From assembly GCA_964397295.1 (NCBI GenBank), contig CAYNJG010000010.1, positions 3,830-67,829 of the forward strand: 64,000 nucleotides of DNA, in the 5' to 3' direction. How positions within the stretch are numbered: position 1 is the first letter of the stretch; each line of letters starts with the position of its first letter. The stretch is from CAYNJG01 sp964397295 (GTDB lineage Bacteria; Planctomycetota; Planctomycetia; Pirellulales; Pirellulaceae). Both the position numbers and the translations under genes were made by a program. This document shows, in pieces, positions 55,579-64,000 of the stretch. Below the pieces are notes generated by a model that searched no databases, was not told the DNA's origin, and saw only the letters and a list, made by a program, of their open reading frames with translations.

Positions 55579-56298
55579 CTAGTGAAGGCGATGAGGGTAG
55601 AGTTGTTCGTATAGTTCAATGCATTCTTCGTGCACGCTTGCTAGTTCGTCTGGAACTTGGTCAGGCTTCGGACGGTAGGGTGCGAATTTCGTAGTTGGAT
55701 TCACTTTCTCGTACCAATACGGCGCCCAAGCGCCGTCCGTTTCGCGTGCCCCTGGCGGCCAACTCAGCATGGCATCATCAAACGGAATCGACAATGCCTC
55801 GCAAAGTGTTCGCAGAATCTTTGGTGGGTCGTCGAGCACGTCTTTCGAATCAATAACGTTCGGTAATGCGCCGGTCGATTCACGCAAACGATTGAACAGC
55901 TCCACTTGCTGTGGCAAGCCAGTATCGGCGGCAGTAGGTTGAGGAATAAACTCAATCAGCGACGTCAACATCTCACGCGGATCGCGAATCAAAAAACAGT
56001 TTTCTAGCTGCGAAATCCAGGCATGATCAACGGCGGGTAACAAATGATGAGCCATTTGTTTTTGGTACCAAAACGTTTTTCCATCCGGAATCGGGCCAGT
56101 TAGGTACTCGGCGACAGTTTGCCAGTCGTGAGGCTGCGACGAAAGCGTTTCCGCTCGACCGGGATGATCGAGCCCGGTGCTACTCAAATAGAACGCATAC
56201 AGCGGTTCATCAACAACCGTACAGTCGTCTCGATTCCCCCATGATCGCATCATCGCCGTTGAGATGTTGCGTGGCCCTGACCACATGGCAATACGCAT
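55579..56298 (-). CDS. Sulfotransferase-like P-loop protein
   Basis: 239 residues from ATG 56298 (MRIAMWSGPRNIST). The opening WSGPRNISTAMMRSW is the P-loop-like PAPS 5'-phosphosulfate loop. CFLIRDPREMLTSLI is the 3'-phosphate motif, so the fold of sulfotransferases is clear. Later: PWxPGARExDGAWAPYWYEKV. It directly precedes the BCAT-like gene. The two functions occur side by side, and in some eukaryotes (Arabidopsis proteins) aminotransferase and P-loop domains are fused, as I recall. The acceptor is unknown. Confidence 0.85.
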   Translation of the reverse strand: MRIAMWSGPRNISTAMMRSWGNRDDCTVVDEPLYAFYLSSTGLDHPGRAETLSSQPHDWQTVAEYLTGPIPDGKTFWYQKQMAHHLLPAVDHAWISQLENCFLIRDPREMLTSLIEFIPQPTAADTGLPQQVELFNRLRESTGALPNVIDSKDVLDDPPKILRTLCEALSIPFDDAMLSWPPGARETDGAWAPYWYEKVNPTTKFAPYRPKPDQVPDELASVHEECIELYEQLYPHRLH

Positions 56299-56324
56299 TT
56301 CGTTCTCACAATGCTGGCAGCATG

Positions 56325-59300
56325 CTAACCACGCAAGGCCCAATTAAAAAACATAGTTCCCAGTTGTACGACAGTTCCGATGCTACCGATAGATAGAACC
56401 ACTTCGATGATTCGCCTATTGCGATACAACGTCGGAACAAGAATAAGAACGATGATCGTCGCAAGAAGCAATCCGAACGCCAAACTCGTGGCCATAGGAA
56501 TCAGTATCTGCGCTTGCAAACTTGTTTCCATCAAGATTGGAACAAGACCAGCGACAGTTGTTGCGCTTGTGAGCAAAACCGGACGAAAGCGACGTACACC
56601 CGCTTCGACAACCGCCTCATCGACGGAGACCCCGCTGTTCACTCGCGCGTTGATAAAGTCGATGAGAACGATCGAATCATTCACCACCACACCCGTTAGC
56701 GCCACGAGTCCGAAAAAGCTAAACAAAGTCAGCGGAAGTCCAAGACAAGCATGCCCAATAATCGCACCAATGATCCCGAACGGAATGATGAACATGATGA
56801 TGAACGGCTGCAGATACGACTTAAATTGAAACGTCAGCAACGCAAACATGATCGACAACGCAACACCGGTAGCCCTGAACAGGCTACTAAGTGATTCTTG
56901 CGTTTGTTCCTGCTGGCCTTCCCAGTCCACACTGAGCCCTGGATATTTTTCCAGCAGATCAGGCATAAAATCGGTCTGAAGTGTTTTTACGATCTGCCGA
57001 GAATTCGCTTCAAGTTCGTCAATGTCAGCGGAAACCGTAATAGACCGTTTTTGATTCAGACGATTAATCTCGTTGTAGCCTCTTACCACCTTGATTTCGG
57101 CAAGTTCGGTAATCGGTCGTTCGATGCCGTCGGTCGTACGAACACGAATCTCCTCAAGGTTCGCCAAGGATCGACGTTGCTCGGGAGGATAGCGGACCAT
57201 CAACTTTACTTCGTGGCGACCGCGTTGGAGACGCATCACTTCCGTGCCGTAGTACGAAGAACGAATCGTATCCGCTAACTCTTGCGAACTGATGCCCATC
57301 GACTTCGCGCGTTCTTTCACGGAGACTTGGAACTCCCATTTACCGGGGCGCGAGTCATCGTCAACGTCAAAGACGCCGGCGTACGTTTCGAGCTTTGCCT
57401 TGCATTCTTCGACCGCCACTTCCAAAGAGTTTTCTGAGCCGGGTTCAGCGAGCAGCTTGAACTCAATGGGCTTGCCGCCCGGCCCCATGGATAGCGCACC
57501 ATATGTCAGCGATTCGACACCTGGAATGCCGCCAAGTTCTTGAACTTTCTTACGCCACTTCGCATTGAGGTCGTCGCTAGTGACGGTTCTTTTCCCACTC
57601 TCGACGAGTTCCACCGTAATTGACCCAACATGGCTGCCAGAGCTGACATCTCCGCCCGGCCCGCCTTGCTGGTCTTCGACTGATCCAACACCACGATAGA
57701 TAACTTGTTTGACTCCGCCGACTTCTTCGTCAATCTGCTTAAAAGCGTCAACCATCTTTTTAGTTGCCGCATCGGTTGTCGATGCCGAAGTTCCGTCCGG
57801 AAACGAAACTTTGGCAACAAGGTAGTTTGCGTCCATTTTGGGAAAGATATTAAACGGCACGAAGCCACCGCCCACCAACCCAAATGCAACCAGCATCAAT
57901 GAAATGGCGGCCGCCATGACGGTCCATGGATTCAAAACGGACCATTTCAAAACCGGCGCGTAGAACGTATCAATGAACCACTCTAGACCCCGCGCTGATA
58001 CTCTATTAACTCTTTCGAAAAATCGCACCACGAAACCAAGCGGATAAAACAAGAATCCAATAATGCGAAAAACAGCGCTGTCTTCGTGAGCCAAGTGACA
58101 TGGAAGAATAAACATGCTTTCGAATAGCGAGATCGCCAGCATCGCGATTACGGCCAGCGGCATCACGGCAATGAACTTTCCCATCACGCCACTCACAAAC
58201 AGCAGCGGACAAAACGCGATAATCGTCGTCGTCACCGATGCCATCACCGACGGAATCACTTCGTAGGTTCCATCAACCGCGGCGCGAAGCGTGTTCTTGC
58301 CCATCTGACGGTGCGCGTAAATGTTCTCGCCTACAACGATCGCGTCATCGACAATGATGCCAAGGGCCATCAGAAAAGCGAACATCGAAAGCATGTTCAG
58401 CGTTTGCCCAAAGCCTAACAACACGCCGCCCGCCCCAAGCATCGCGATCGGAATTCCCATCGCCACCCAAAACGCCAGTCGCAATTCCAAGAAAACAGCA
58501 AGCACAAGGAATACCAGCACCAAACCCATCATGCCATTGTCGATGAGCATATTGAGTCGATCACGAACGTCGATCGAACGATCACCCCAAGCCACAACTT
58601 CGTAGCCTGTTGGTAGAATCGCGTTGTCACACGCCTCTCGGACCTGTTCGGTGATGAGCAATAAGTCTTCATTCGCCGTACGCTGAATCTCGAGAAACAA
58701 CGACGGCCGACCATTGGTTTCCGTAATCGCCGTACCGTCCGTAAACCCATCTCGAACATTGCCAACTTCCCCGACAGACAATACGACGCCACTGGGATCG
58801 GTGACTAACGGCAGCTTTGCAATCTCCGCGCCAGTCAGCCTTTTATTCTTTCCACGCACGAGAATCTCTTGTCCAGCACTCTTGATCTTGCCGGCTGGCA
58901 TTTCCATATTCTCGCGCCGAACAATCTGCGAAACCTGAGGCAGCGACAGCCCGTACTTGCGTAGGGTATCTTCGTCGATTTCAACATCAATCTGATAATT
59001 CAGCGCACCCTTGATCTCGACTTGCGAAACGTCAGGCAACAACAGAAGTTCATTGCGCATCTGCTCGGCAACGGCGCGAAGCTCAACAGCATCTACCGGC
59101 GAGTTCGTATCCGGAGCCATCACGGAAACGTTGATCGCTGCCTCGCGAAAGGTTATTTGCTGAACTTTCGAGTCTTCCGCCAATTCAGGAAAACTCGGGA
59201 TGCGATCCACAGCAGAGCGAACTTCGTTGACGACCCGCTGCACGTCTTTGACAGAGCTGCTCAACTCCAGAACAACCGATCCGGCGTTTTCTGCGGCGAT

Positions 59301-59549
59301 CGAAGTCATCTTCTTAATGCCGTCAATCGTCTGCACCGATTCTTCGATCTTCTGGCAAATGCCTCGTTCAATCTCTTCAGGCGAAGCGCCCGGATATGGT
59401 ACCGAAACGAGCACGATCTCGAGCTGGAATTCAGGAAACACTTCACGGCGCATTTGCCAGAAGCAAAACGTCCCCAGCACCAAAATGCCGACCATCACCG
59501 TGTTCATCGCCGGACTATTCGAGATCGATGACTTGATCAAATTCTTCAT
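56325..59549 (-). CDS. RND-family efflux pump inner-membrane transporter (AcrB/MdtC-like)
   Basis: 1074 residues, about 12 transmembrane helices with two large periplasmic loops (about 40-330 and 565-860). Start FEFQLEIVLVSVPYPGASPEEIE-like sequence (FPEFQLEIVLVSVPYPG), then the TM4 acidic pair in ALGIIVDDAIVVGENIY, the second-half counterpart VNDSIVLIDFIN. Proton-driven antiporter of the hydrophobe/amphiphile exporter class. ATG 59549 overlaps the membrane fusion gene's stop (ATGA). No outer-membrane TolC-like gene is adjacent. Confidence 0.93.
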   Translation of the reverse strand: MKNLIKSSISNSPAMNTVMVGILVLGTFCFWQMRREVFPEFQLEIVLVSVPYPGASPEEIERGICQKIEESVQTIDGIKKMTSIAAENAGSVVLELSSSVKDVQRVVNEVRSAVDRIPSFPELAEDSKVQQITFREAAINVSVMAPDTNSPVDAVELRAVAEQMRNELLLLPDVSQVEIKGALNYQIDVEIDEDTLRKYGLSLPQVSQIVRRENMEMPAGKIKSAGQEILVRGKNKRLTGAEIAKLPLVTDPSGVVLSVGEVGNVRDGFTDGTAITETNGRPSLFLEIQRTANEDLLLITEQVREACDNAILPTGYEVVAWGDRSIDVRDRLNMLIDNGMMGLVLVFLVLAVFLELRLAFWVAMGIPIAMLGAGGVLLGFGQTLNMLSMFAFLMALGIIVDDAIVVGENIYAHRQMGKNTLRAAVDGTYEVIPSVMASVTTTIIAFCPLLFVSGVMGKFIAVMPLAVIAMLAISLFESMFILPCHLAHEDSAVFRIIGFLFYPLGFVVRFFERVNRVSARGLEWFIDTFYAPVLKWSVLNPWTVMAAAISLMLVAFGLVGGGFVPFNIFPKMDANYLVAKVSFPDGTSASTTDAATKKMVDAFKQIDEEVGGVKQVIYRGVGSVEDQQGGPGGDVSSGSHVGSITVELVESGKRTVTSDDLNAKWRKKVQELGGIPGVESLTYGALSMGPGGKPIEFKLLAEPGSENSLEVAVEECKAKLETYAGVFDVDDDSRPGKWEFQVSVKERAKSMGISSQELADTIRSSYYGTEVMRLQRGRHEVKLMVRYPPEQRRSLANLEEIRVRTTDGIERPITELAEIKVVRGYNEINRLNQKRSITVSADIDELEANSRQIVKTLQTDFMPDLLEKYPGLSVDWEGQQEQTQESLSSLFRATGVALSIMFALLTFQFKSYLQPFIIMFIIPFGIIGAIIGHACLGLPLTLFSFFGLVALTGVVVNDSIVLIDFINARVNSGVSVDEAVVEAGVRRFRPVLLTSATTVAGLVPILMETSLQAQILIPMATSLAFGLLLATIIVLILVPTLYRNRRIIEVVLSIGSIGTVVQLGTMFFNWALRG

Positions 59550-60901
59550 CGCGCATCCTTTGCTTCTTGTAGTGCCATGCCTTCTTTGGCAACAGACAGC
59601 GGACTTGTGATGACTTTGTCACCGGGGCCAAGCGAGTTCGGATCGGCCAAGACAATCGCCCGCGTTTCATCCGAGTACGCAACCTTCACCGGTCTAATGT
59701 TGAGTTGCCCGTCGGCGAACTTCCAAACCTTCTTATTGGGACGGTAAGCAGTGACGGGTATTGAAACCAGTTGAAGACCTTTTCCAACGGTCAAGTCGAC
59801 CGTGACATACGAACCGCGCAACAAAGTGGGCGGCGTGGCCAAAGGTAGCGCCCCTTCTTCTCTTTCGATTTCAATTTCCGTGGGATCATCCACCGTTACG
59901 ATCACTGGAATCGTTCGCGTTCGCGGATCAATGCCAGCACCATCGTATCGGTCCAACCGAGCGTTCCATACGAAATGATTACCGTCAGCTTCGATGCGAA
60001 CTTTCACCGGGACGTCCGGCAAGTCGTATGTATATCCGGTCGTCGACGCCGGGTTGGAATCAACCGAAACCGATGAGTCCACAGAATTCCAGAGCCACCG
60101 AAGCTGATCCATACGTAGACTGAAACGCACTTCGACTTTCGAATTGTCTTCGAGTTGAATCAACCGAGTGCCCGCCTGCACGAAATCATCCTGCTCAGCA
60201 AAGTCTTGAATTACAACACCGTCGATCGGCGAAGTAATCGTCGTTCGCTCTAGATTCACTACGGCCATTTCCAGTCCCGTTGCCGCGCGATCTTTTTCTT
60301 GAAGCAGACGATTGCGTCTAGCACGCACCATCGAAATTTGATTCTTCAGCATTTGCAGCGAATTCATCGAATCGAGTTCGGCTTTTCTCGCCTTTTCTTG
60401 CTGGGAGGTAGACGCTGCATTCTGCGCTCGAAGGCTATCGAAACGTGCTTTGTCTGCTTTTTGCAGCTCGACCTGTTCCTCTGCTAATTTGACCAAGCCC
60501 TCGACGTTCGTTTGTTCCACGTCCAACTCTTCAACACTCGATCCCGCCTGCTTCAACGTATCTTGCAAACGACGGACTTCCAGTTCGTAGTCACGACGAT
60601 CGATTTCAAAAAGTACGTCGCCTTTTCGAATGTAGTTGCCCGCTCGCGCGGACGCTGCCTTGGACGAAATGCGGCCGCCGACTTCCGCCGATAAATTGAT
60701 TTCACGATAAGGGATAACTTCACCGTCCACGTGAATCTCAAAACCATCGCTGCACGGTTCGGCCGATTGCCATTCGACAAGCATCTTCTTTTCGACGCGT
60801 TCTTCTACTTTCGGCGGTTCTCGCATTTGCACGAGCGCATACGCCGCACCAAAGCCGAACAGTAGAATTACAAATGGAAGCGAATAGCCCAGGGCTTTCA
60901 T
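59546..60901 (-). CDS. RND efflux periplasmic adaptor (membrane fusion protein)
   Basis: 451 residues. N-terminal signal-anchor (about 5-25), barrel-sandwich start VGGRISSKAASARAGNYIRKGDVLFEIDRRDYE, a coiled-coil hairpin (about 100-215, LEEQVELQKADKARF-type heptads), the return strand ITSPIDGVVIQDFAEQDDFVQAG, then the beta-barrel and membrane-proximal domains. It links the RND pump to an outer-membrane channel. It follows tetR-like gene by 9 bp and overlaps the RND gene. Confidence 0.93.
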   Translation of the reverse strand: MKALGYSLPFVILLFGFGAAYALVQMREPPKVEERVEKKMLVEWQSAEPCSDGFEIHVDGEVIPYREINLSAEVGGRISSKAASARAGNYIRKGDVLFEIDRRDYELEVRRLQDTLKQAGSSVEELDVEQTNVEGLVKLAEEQVELQKADKARFDSLRAQNAASTSQQEKARKAELDSMNSLQMLKNQISMVRARRNRLLQEKDRAATGLEMAVVNLERTTITSPIDGVVIQDFAEQDDFVQAGTRLIQLEDNSKVEVRFSLRMDQLRWLWNSVDSSVSVDSNPASTTGYTYDLPDVPVKVRIEADGNHFVWNARLDRYDGAGIDPRTRTIPVIVTVDDPTEIEIEREEGALPLATPPTLLRGSYVTVDLTVGKGLQLVSIPVTAYRPNKKVWKFADGQLNIRPVKVAYSDETRAIVLADPNSLGPGDKVITSPLSVAKEGMALQEAKDAR

Positions 60902-60910
60902 CTCAGTACC

Positions 60911-61552
60911 TTAAGTTTCACAAAAACGATCAACGGACCCGTACGCACGAACAGCCGCGATGCTAAAACGAGTGATATGGTCGGCAAGTAGCTCGGGCGT
61001 GTAATGCTCTGACAATTCTTTTTCTGGGGTCAGCATCGAAACAACTCGATCCTGCAAGCGGTAGTACGCACATTGCGAAATGATACTGAAGCCCAGCTGA
61101 CGAACCGTATGACTTGGAACGTCCGGCGGGAGAAGCCGTCGCAGAATTGCATGCAAGCGATCCATGAACGGAACGATCGACTCCTGCATGATTTCTTCGC
61201 AAGCTCGCGAAGGTTGCATGAACTCGCGTACTAGTAATTCATGTCGCCACGACTCAACGTTGCGACTAAGCATTCGCTTCGCCAACGTGTGAATGAAGGT
61301 ACGGAGCGCGTCTTCGGGATCCGCCAGATCGACATCTTTTGGCAGGGGCACTTCGGCTTCCAGCAGATTTCGAGCTGCTTTGACCGCCTCGATATAGAGC
61401 CGTTCTTTGTCGCCGAAGTGGTAGTTGATGGCGGCCAAATTGACTTTCGCCTTCGCGCAAATCTCTCGCACCGTAGTTGCCTTAAAGCCTTTTTCAGCAA
61501 AGACTTCGCCAGCTGCATCCAAGATCTGTTGAACTGTTTCAGAGGTCGCCAT
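60911..61552 (-). CDS. TetR-family transcriptional regulator (CecR-like)
   Basis: 213 residues. HTH at about 8-53: QILDAAGEVFAEKGFKATTVREIC, then AKVNLAAINYHFGDKERLY, which matches TetR regulators. The C-terminal domain (LSRNVESWRHELLVREFMQPS and FSIISQCAYYRLQDRV) resembles CecR/YbiH. Ligand-responsive repressor; targets most likely its own operon with MFP and RND genes, through the palindrome at 61572-61589. ATG 61552. Confidence 0.9.
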   Translation of the reverse strand: MATSETVQQILDAAGEVFAEKGFKATTVREICAKAKVNLAAINYHFGDKERLYIEAVKAARNLLEAEVPLPKDVDLADPEDALRTFIHTLAKRMLSRNVESWRHELLVREFMQPSRACEEIMQESIVPFMDRLHAILRRLLPPDVPSHTVRQLGFSIISQCAYYRLQDRVVSMLTPEKELSEHYTPELLADHITRFSIAAVRAYGSVDRFCET

Positions 61553-61571
61553 CGCGTTTCAATACAGCGGT

Positions 61572-61589
61572 TTCAAACAAGCGTTTGAA
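61572..61589 (-). promoter_or_regulatory. Palindromic TetR-type operator upstream of the efflux operon
   Basis: TTCAAAC-AAGC-GTTTGAA is a perfect 7+7 inverted repeat, 20-37 bp upstream of the tetR ATG. Its half-sites resemble binding sites of TetR repressors with GTTT/AAAC cores. A -10-like TACACT lies just upstream at 61596-61591 on the minus strand. This is probably the autoregulatory operator of the TetR-MFP-RND operon. Confidence 0.65.
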
Positions 61590-61688
61590 TAGTGTATCGA
61601 AACCTCCGAGATCGACTACCACAGAATCGTAAAAATGTTGGCTACTTCGCCTGGCGCTGGACTCGCGAGGGAACCACTGTCTCATTCA

Positions 61689-61718
61689 CTGAACCTCGAG
61701 ACGTATTTGTCGGTTCAG
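61689..61718 (-). terminator. Hairpin after the alpha/beta hydrolase gene
   Basis: CTGAACC and GGTTCAG pair perfectly, with an inner GAC/GTC pair, located 18 bp past the hydrolase stop. On the minus strand a T-poor region follows, so it is a weak or stabilising terminator. Confidence 0.45.
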
Positions 61719-61736
61719 CGTATCATCCTCGCGACC

Positions 61737-63017
61737 CTAGTCCGTGGACGCTTCGGAAGTAGGACCCACGACCAGTGGTGAAGAGACCAACGTTTCACGG
61801 TCGTCCGTTACGGTTAAGAACCAAGCCGTGGATGAACTGGGCGGAGCTTCCACCGTAATTGTCTTGTCGTTAACGGTTGCTGGTTTACTCGACCAGGTTC
61901 GCTGGCCTACGTCGCCGGAAAGTTTGTCCTCCGTGTAGTTCAACGTCGCGTCGACCAATGCCGTTTCACTTTTTACGGTCGCAGTAACCGTGCCGCCATC
62001 GATTTTTGGAACCGAAACCTGAGCAAGTGGTTTCCCGTCTCTCAACTGATGGTCGATAAAGTGTTCGATGGCATTTGGGCGATCAAAGATATGACCATGC
62101 GCCAAGTCCGGTACGAAATGCAAATACTTTGGTGATTGGACGAGTGAAAAAGTCTTTGCGTGACTGTCCGGCGGATAGGCAAAATCTTTGCCGCCGTTTA
62201 CGAACAGCATGGGCATCGCGGCCGAGCCAACGTAACGCGATGGTTCCCACAGCTTGACCCATTTGTCTTGGAGATCGGGAGTCATTTTGGCAAAGTCGCC
62301 CAGCCAACAACTGTTCTCTTGCAAGAATCCACAACCATACACTGGCGCCGCCGCTTGAAAGCGACTGTCTAGCCCGGCCACGATGCAAGTAAGGTATCCA
62401 CCCCAACTAATCCCGGTAACCGCGGTACGTTTCGCATCCACTTCCGGAAAAGATCGAATCAGCGAATGGGCGCGGATCACATTCGCAACGGCGTGATAGG
62501 TCCATTGCTCCGTAACCGGTTTGCCAATGGTCTCGAACTTCATGTCATGACCTTGGCCAGGTCCGCCGTTCACAAGACGCTTCTTGTCCGGACCGTTGCC
62601 GGCCAAGTCCATCGCAATCGCAGCGTATCCACGTTCGGCCCACAACTTCGCCCAATTTGAAAACGCGGCCCCACCGCCACCGTGAACCAGGACAATCGCC
62701 GGGTAACGTTTGTTTGGATCGCGTTCTCTGCCCGCGATCGTATCGGGCGTTGCGTAATACGCAAAGACCTGAGTAGGTTTCCCCTGAAACGGCTCGCTAG
62801 TGTAGAAGAGCGACTGGACCGCTTCTCCATCGTTCGCCCATGAGAATTCGGGGGCTTTGCCCAACGCGCCCAAATCCCAAGGAGTTGATTCCGGCAGCGA
62901 TTTCGCTGGATTGATCGACTGCGCTTCGGCACGCATAGCGCCCGTCGCAACGAGGATCATGACGAACCAGATACAGTGCCTCGGGCTACGAGTGACACAT
63001 TGATTCAATAACTTCAT
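61737..63017 (-). CDS. Secreted alpha/beta hydrolase (acetyl-esterase/dienelactone-hydrolase-like)
   Basis: 426 residues from ATG 63017 (signal peptide about 1-33, ending AEAQ). The alpha/beta hydrolase core: AIVLVHGGGGAAF (oxyanion loop), GISWGGYLTCIVAG with nucleophile Ser, FVNGGKDFAYPP (acid Asp), and PDLAHGHIF (His). A C-terminal beta domain (about 325-420) may bind carbohydrate or substrate. The likely substrate is an ester such as acetylated polysaccharide; the family call is based on general similarity. It lies 31 bp after the DUF1593 gene. TTG 63068 would overlap that gene and is unlikely. Confidence 0.88.
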   Translation of the reverse strand: MKLLNQCVTRSPRHCIWFVMILVATGAMRAEAQSINPAKSLPESTPWDLGALGKAPEFSWANDGEAVQSLFYTSEPFQGKPTQVFAYYATPDTIAGRERDPNKRYPAIVLVHGGGGAAFSNWAKLWAERGYAAIAMDLAGNGPDKKRLVNGGPGQGHDMKFETIGKPVTEQWTYHAVANVIRAHSLIRSFPEVDAKRTAVTGISWGGYLTCIVAGLDSRFQAAAPVYGCGFLQENSCWLGDFAKMTPDLQDKWVKLWEPSRYVGSAAMPMLFVNGGKDFAYPPDSHAKTFSLVQSPKYLHFVPDLAHGHIFDRPNAIEHFIDHQLRDGKPLAQVSVPKIDGGTVTATVKSETALVDATLNYTEDKLSGDVGQRTWSSKPATVNDKTITVEAPPSSSTAWFLTVTDDRETLVSSPLVVGPTSEASTD

Positions 63018-63048
63018 CGCTATTCCAATCGCTTTTACAGAGGCTTTG

Positions 63049-64000
63049 CTAATTGTCCCGTGGCGCAACGATCACTCGGCGGTATGACCGAAGCGTTGGG
63101 TTCCCATTATCCGTAACTTCTAAGATCAAATGGAAATTTTTGCGACGTGGTGGCATCTTCTTAGGCATCGTGAACTGAAGTATTGCTGAGTCGCCGCTCT
63201 CCAACGGTATCTCGAAACGCTGACGTACGTTTTCGAGGTCGCCTTCGGCCTCGGGATAGTGAAACCATCGAAACGCAAGCAAATCACCATCCGGATCGCT
63301 CGAAGAGGACGCATCGAGCTTTACAGTTTCGCCCAAGCTCACAGTCTTTTGCAGAACGCCCTTCGTTTTGTCTCCGTCAACAACAGCGACAGGATTGTGG
63401 TTCGCTTTCTTCGGCGACTTCACGCACCAATCCATTCTCGCAGCAAAGTCCAATTGAAACGCTTCTCGCCAGCGCCAGATCGTCGCTTGATTGCTCACGT
63501 GTTTCACACCGTCGGGCGTAGCCACCAGGTCACGACTGTTGGTCCACATTTTTCCCGGGTATCCATAGATGCGTTTGAAGAAATATCGACCTCCCCAACC
63601 ACCGTATCCGGGACTGATGTGGCTACCCAAACCGTTGTTGATGAGGTTCATGAATGAAGGAGTGTCACCTTCCATAATGTATTCCCACTTTGGATACATC
63701 TCTCCGAGCGGTCCATGATTCGTACGAACGTTTTCGGACAACCAATCGTTCGAGACGAGCTCGATCTTATGCCCCGGACCATTGAGATAGTATTCGTCTC
63801 CAGAAATGCCCGTCCACGTTGCTTCATGGTATTCGGCAGCGCGTTCCCCACCAGGACTAACTACGTAAAACAGATTTGGAAACTCTCGACGCATCCACGG
63901 CCCGGCGTCATCTTGATCGCTGATCGTATACACACGAATCTTGGAAACGAATTCGTCAAGCTCTGCTTTCGAACGCGTTTCTCGCACACTCCACAATGCT
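63049..64000 (-). CDS. DUF1593 (cellulose-binding-type) protein, N-terminus outside window
   Basis: At least 317 residues; the frame is open to the right edge, so the 5' end is missing. SKIRVYTISDQDDAGPWMRREFPNLFYV-like text near the start is typical of DUF1593 nucleoside-hydrolase-like glycan proteins (IRVYTISDQDDAG seen here), followed by GDTPSFMNLINNGLGS and GGWGGRYFFKR. The end is a DUF1593 C-terminal beta domain with KLDASSSSDPDGDLL. Probably polysaccharide-binding or degrading, with the downstream hydrolase (31 bp) as an enzyme partner. Confidence 0.88.
   Translation of the reverse strand, partial: ALWSVRETRSKAELDEFVSKIRVYTISDQDDAGPWMRREFPNLFYVVSPGGERAAEYHEATWTGISGDEYYLNGPGHKIELVSNDWLSENVRTNHGPLGEMYPKWEYIMEGDTPSFMNLINNGLGSHISPGYGGWGGRYFFKRIYGYPGKMWTNSRDLVATPDGVKHVSNQATIWRWREAFQLDFAARMDWCVKSPKKANHNPVAVVDGDKTKGVLQKTVSLGETVKLDASSSSDPDGDLLAFRWFHYPEAEGDLENVRQRFEIPLESGDSAILQFTMPKKMPPRRKNFHLILEVTDNGNPTLRSYRRVIVAPRDN

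Overview
The window reads as chromosomal DNA of a planctomycete, most likely a Pirellulaceae relative (Rhodopirellula/Blastopirellula-like). This is inferred from gene content: a prepilin-type DUF1559 protein, an FGly sulfatase, a PVC-type dehydrogenase/cytochrome protein, PEP-CTERM proteins with dockerin-like repeats, a CRTAC1-type FG-GAP protein, a DUF1593 protein, an ECF sigma/anti-sigma pair and a membrane-bound Ser/Thr kinase. No rRNA, tRNA, CRISPR array, phage or insertion sequence was recognised. Genes are densely packed, often with 4-base ATGA stop/start overlaps.

Layout. 1-9.3 kb (minus): a huge FG-GAP protein cut by the window edge, an SGNH/TPR membrane protein, and two PEP-CTERM surface proteins, one of which looks like two complete PEP-CTERM proteins joined in frame. 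9.7-14.6 kb (minus): a signalling cluster of Ser/Thr kinase, small membrane protein, ECF sigma factor, zinc-binding anti-sigma-like protein and a membrane-anchored acidic protein. 15-18.7 kb (minus): a secreted protein ending in a Hint domain, a DUF1559 pseudopilin-like protein and a small orphan. 18.8-27.9 kb (plus): housekeeping genes: SpoU rRNA/tRNA methyltransferase, purA, uppS, cdsA, then phoH(ybeZ)-pgpH-ybeY-corC. 28-30.3 kb (plus): a secreted sulfatase and a small secreted protein.

30.3-47.7 kb (minus) is the most unusual part: one tightly coupled array of about 13 genes. Starting from a sigma70-like promoter near 47.85 kb it runs MoxR ATPase, DUF58 protein, BatA-like VWA protein, second VWA/glutamine-amidotransferase-like membrane protein, a 112-residue protein with only a sigma region 4, a DUF4175-like membrane protein interrupted by an in-frame TGA, a tandemly duplicated pair of secreted proteins (B1-A1-B2-A2), a secreted alpha-toroid (squalene-cyclase-like) protein and a secreted multi-repeat thioredoxin. 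The head is a MoxR/VWA chaperone-like module; the tail is extracytoplasmic. I infer one envelope system of unknown function, with MoxR-driven assembly or metal-dependent insertion of partners acting on exported proteins.

48-64 kb: plus-strand ankyrin-repeat protein and a DASS-family transporter; then, on the minus strand, a PQQ-type beta-propeller and a PVC-type cytochrome protein, a branched-chain aminotransferase next to a sulfotransferase-like protein, a TetR(CecR-like)-MFP-RND efflux operon with a clear palindromic operator, a secreted alpha/beta hydrolase and a DUF1593 protein cut by the right edge.
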